Below, in pieces: positions 5,544 to 5,947 of a DNA stretch of 5,947 nucleotides. The DNA lies in the NCBI RefSeq assembly GCF_937920075.1, contig NZ_CALETI010000230.1, positions 1-5,947 on the forward strand. Direction: 5' to 3'. Numbering within the stretch: the first letter of the stretch is position 1; each line of letters begins with the position of its first letter. Both the position numbers and the translations under genes were made by a program. The notes beneath the pieces were generated by a model. It was not told where the DNA came from. It saw nothing but the letters and a program-made list of their open reading frames with translations, and made no database searches. The DNA comes from an uncultured Agitococcus sp. GTDB taxonomy: Bacteria > Pseudomonadota > Gammaproteobacteria > Pseudomonadales > Moraxellaceae.

Positions 5544-5777
5544 ATGTCCATTTTCTATTTTTTTATTTTGGCATCTTTGTACTTTTCAGCATCAACTGTC
5601 GTTAGTGCTAAAAAAAACTATATCACGATGTTATTTTTTGCATTTTATCTTGTTGTTGGCATTAGTTTTTATGTGACACACCCCAATACGAGTGAGATAA
5701 TACGGTGTACAGGAGCAACCTTTTTTCCTTTGGCTGCAATTTTATTGTTGTTTCTATTAAAAAATTCAAAGAGTTAG
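5544..5777 (+). CDS. small hydrophobic protein, likely multi-pass inner-membrane
   Basis: A 77-residue reading frame that is not recognised as a known family. It has three hydrophobic stretches, at about residues 3-21, 27-44 and 57-73, separated by short polar segments (AKKNY and THPNTSEIIRC), and ends KNSKS. The hydrophobic pattern and the stop 2 bp before the next start support a real gene translationally linked to its downstream neighbour. Against it, there is no clear Shine-Dalgarno before the ATG, and the start is only 17 bp after a strong terminator, leaving little room for its own promoter unless that lies upstream of or within the terminator. It could be an immunity-like or accessory membrane protein of the preceding exported peptide, but this is speculation. 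Confidence 0.5.
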   Translation: MSIFYFFILASLYFSASTVVSAKKNYITMLFFAFYLVVGISFYVTHPNTSEIIRCTGATFFPLAAILLLFLLKNSKS

Positions 5778-5779
5778 TT

Positions 5780-5947
5780 ATGAAGTTCTACGTATTGATG
5801 GTATTGTCAGTGTTATCAAGCAATGTTGCATTTGCTGAAGATAAAACTAAATTAGCACAACAATTAATGGCATTAGATGGTTCTGCTGCTGCCGTCCAGT
5901 CTATTAAAGAAGGTATGATGCAGCAAATTAAGCAAAGTTTACCACCT
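5780..5947 (+). CDS. Sec-exported protein, possibly DUF2059-like, 3'-truncated by window edge
   Basis: The first 56 codons of a gene that continues past the window. Residues 1-19 are a signal peptide (MKFYVLMVLSVLSSNVAFA, cleavage before EDK). The mature start, KLAQQLMALDGSAAAVQSIK followed by EGMMQQIKQSLPP, has the amphipathic-helix character and xLMxLxGS pattern of periplasmic DUF2059 proteins, but the visible part is too short to be certain. The start lies 2 bp after the stop of the small membrane protein gene, with AAAGAG 6 bp upstream as a modest ribosome binding site, so the two are likely co-transcribed. Function unknown. Confidence 0.75.
   Translation, partial: MKFYVLMVLSVLSSNVAFAEDKTKLAQQLMALDGSAAAVQSIKEGMMQQIKQSLPP

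Noticed and set aside
5494..5676. A 60-codon + strand frame starting at TTG
   Set aside because: Its start lies inside the terminator stem, and it is out of frame with the more plausible membrane protein it overlaps.

Overview
The window looks like a chromosomal segment of a low-GC gammaproteobacterium. The supporting signs are a YhiN/HI0933-type flavoprotein, Sec-exported outer-membrane and periplasmic proteins, and two intergenic palindromic repeats of types that I recognise as common in gammaproteobacteria. A Thiotrichales- or Moraxellales-like host would fit, but this is a weak inference and no rRNA or other phylogenetic marker is present.

Left part (1-1016, + strand): the 3' portion of a YhiN-type FAD oxidoreductase, cut by the window edge. 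It converges on a two-gene minus-strand operon. The 139 bp between them hold a small hairpin and a REP-like palindrome that runs up to the stop codon of the facing gene.

Middle (1156-3689, - strand): two tandem acyl-CoA dehydrogenase genes 17 bp apart. Their degenerate motifs are complementary. The downstream protein keeps the TEPxxGSD motif and the catalytic Glu but has lost RxxFG and QxxGG. The upstream protein keeps RxxFG and QxxGG but has lost TEPxxGSD and the catalytic Glu. This suggests an obligate heteromeric (alpha2beta2) enzyme, as known for mycobacterial FadE pairs. A perfect 9-bp inverted repeat lies just upstream of the operon.

Right part (4028-5947, + strand): a Sec-exported outer-membrane beta-barrel protein whose signal-peptide codons contain 4.6 copies of an 8-bp tandem repeat, so it is a candidate phase-variable gene. 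Next comes a 135-residue glycine-rich exported protein that carries both a Sec signal and a double-glycine-leader-like motif. It is closed by a strong intrinsic terminator. Beyond the terminator are a 77-residue multi-helix membrane protein candidate and the start of a Sec-exported, possibly DUF2059-like protein that runs off the window.

The right part is the accessory and most unusual section. It looks like a surface or secretion locus with an ON/OFF switch in its barrel protein and a bacteriocin-like exported peptide, but its function cannot be fixed from this sequence alone.
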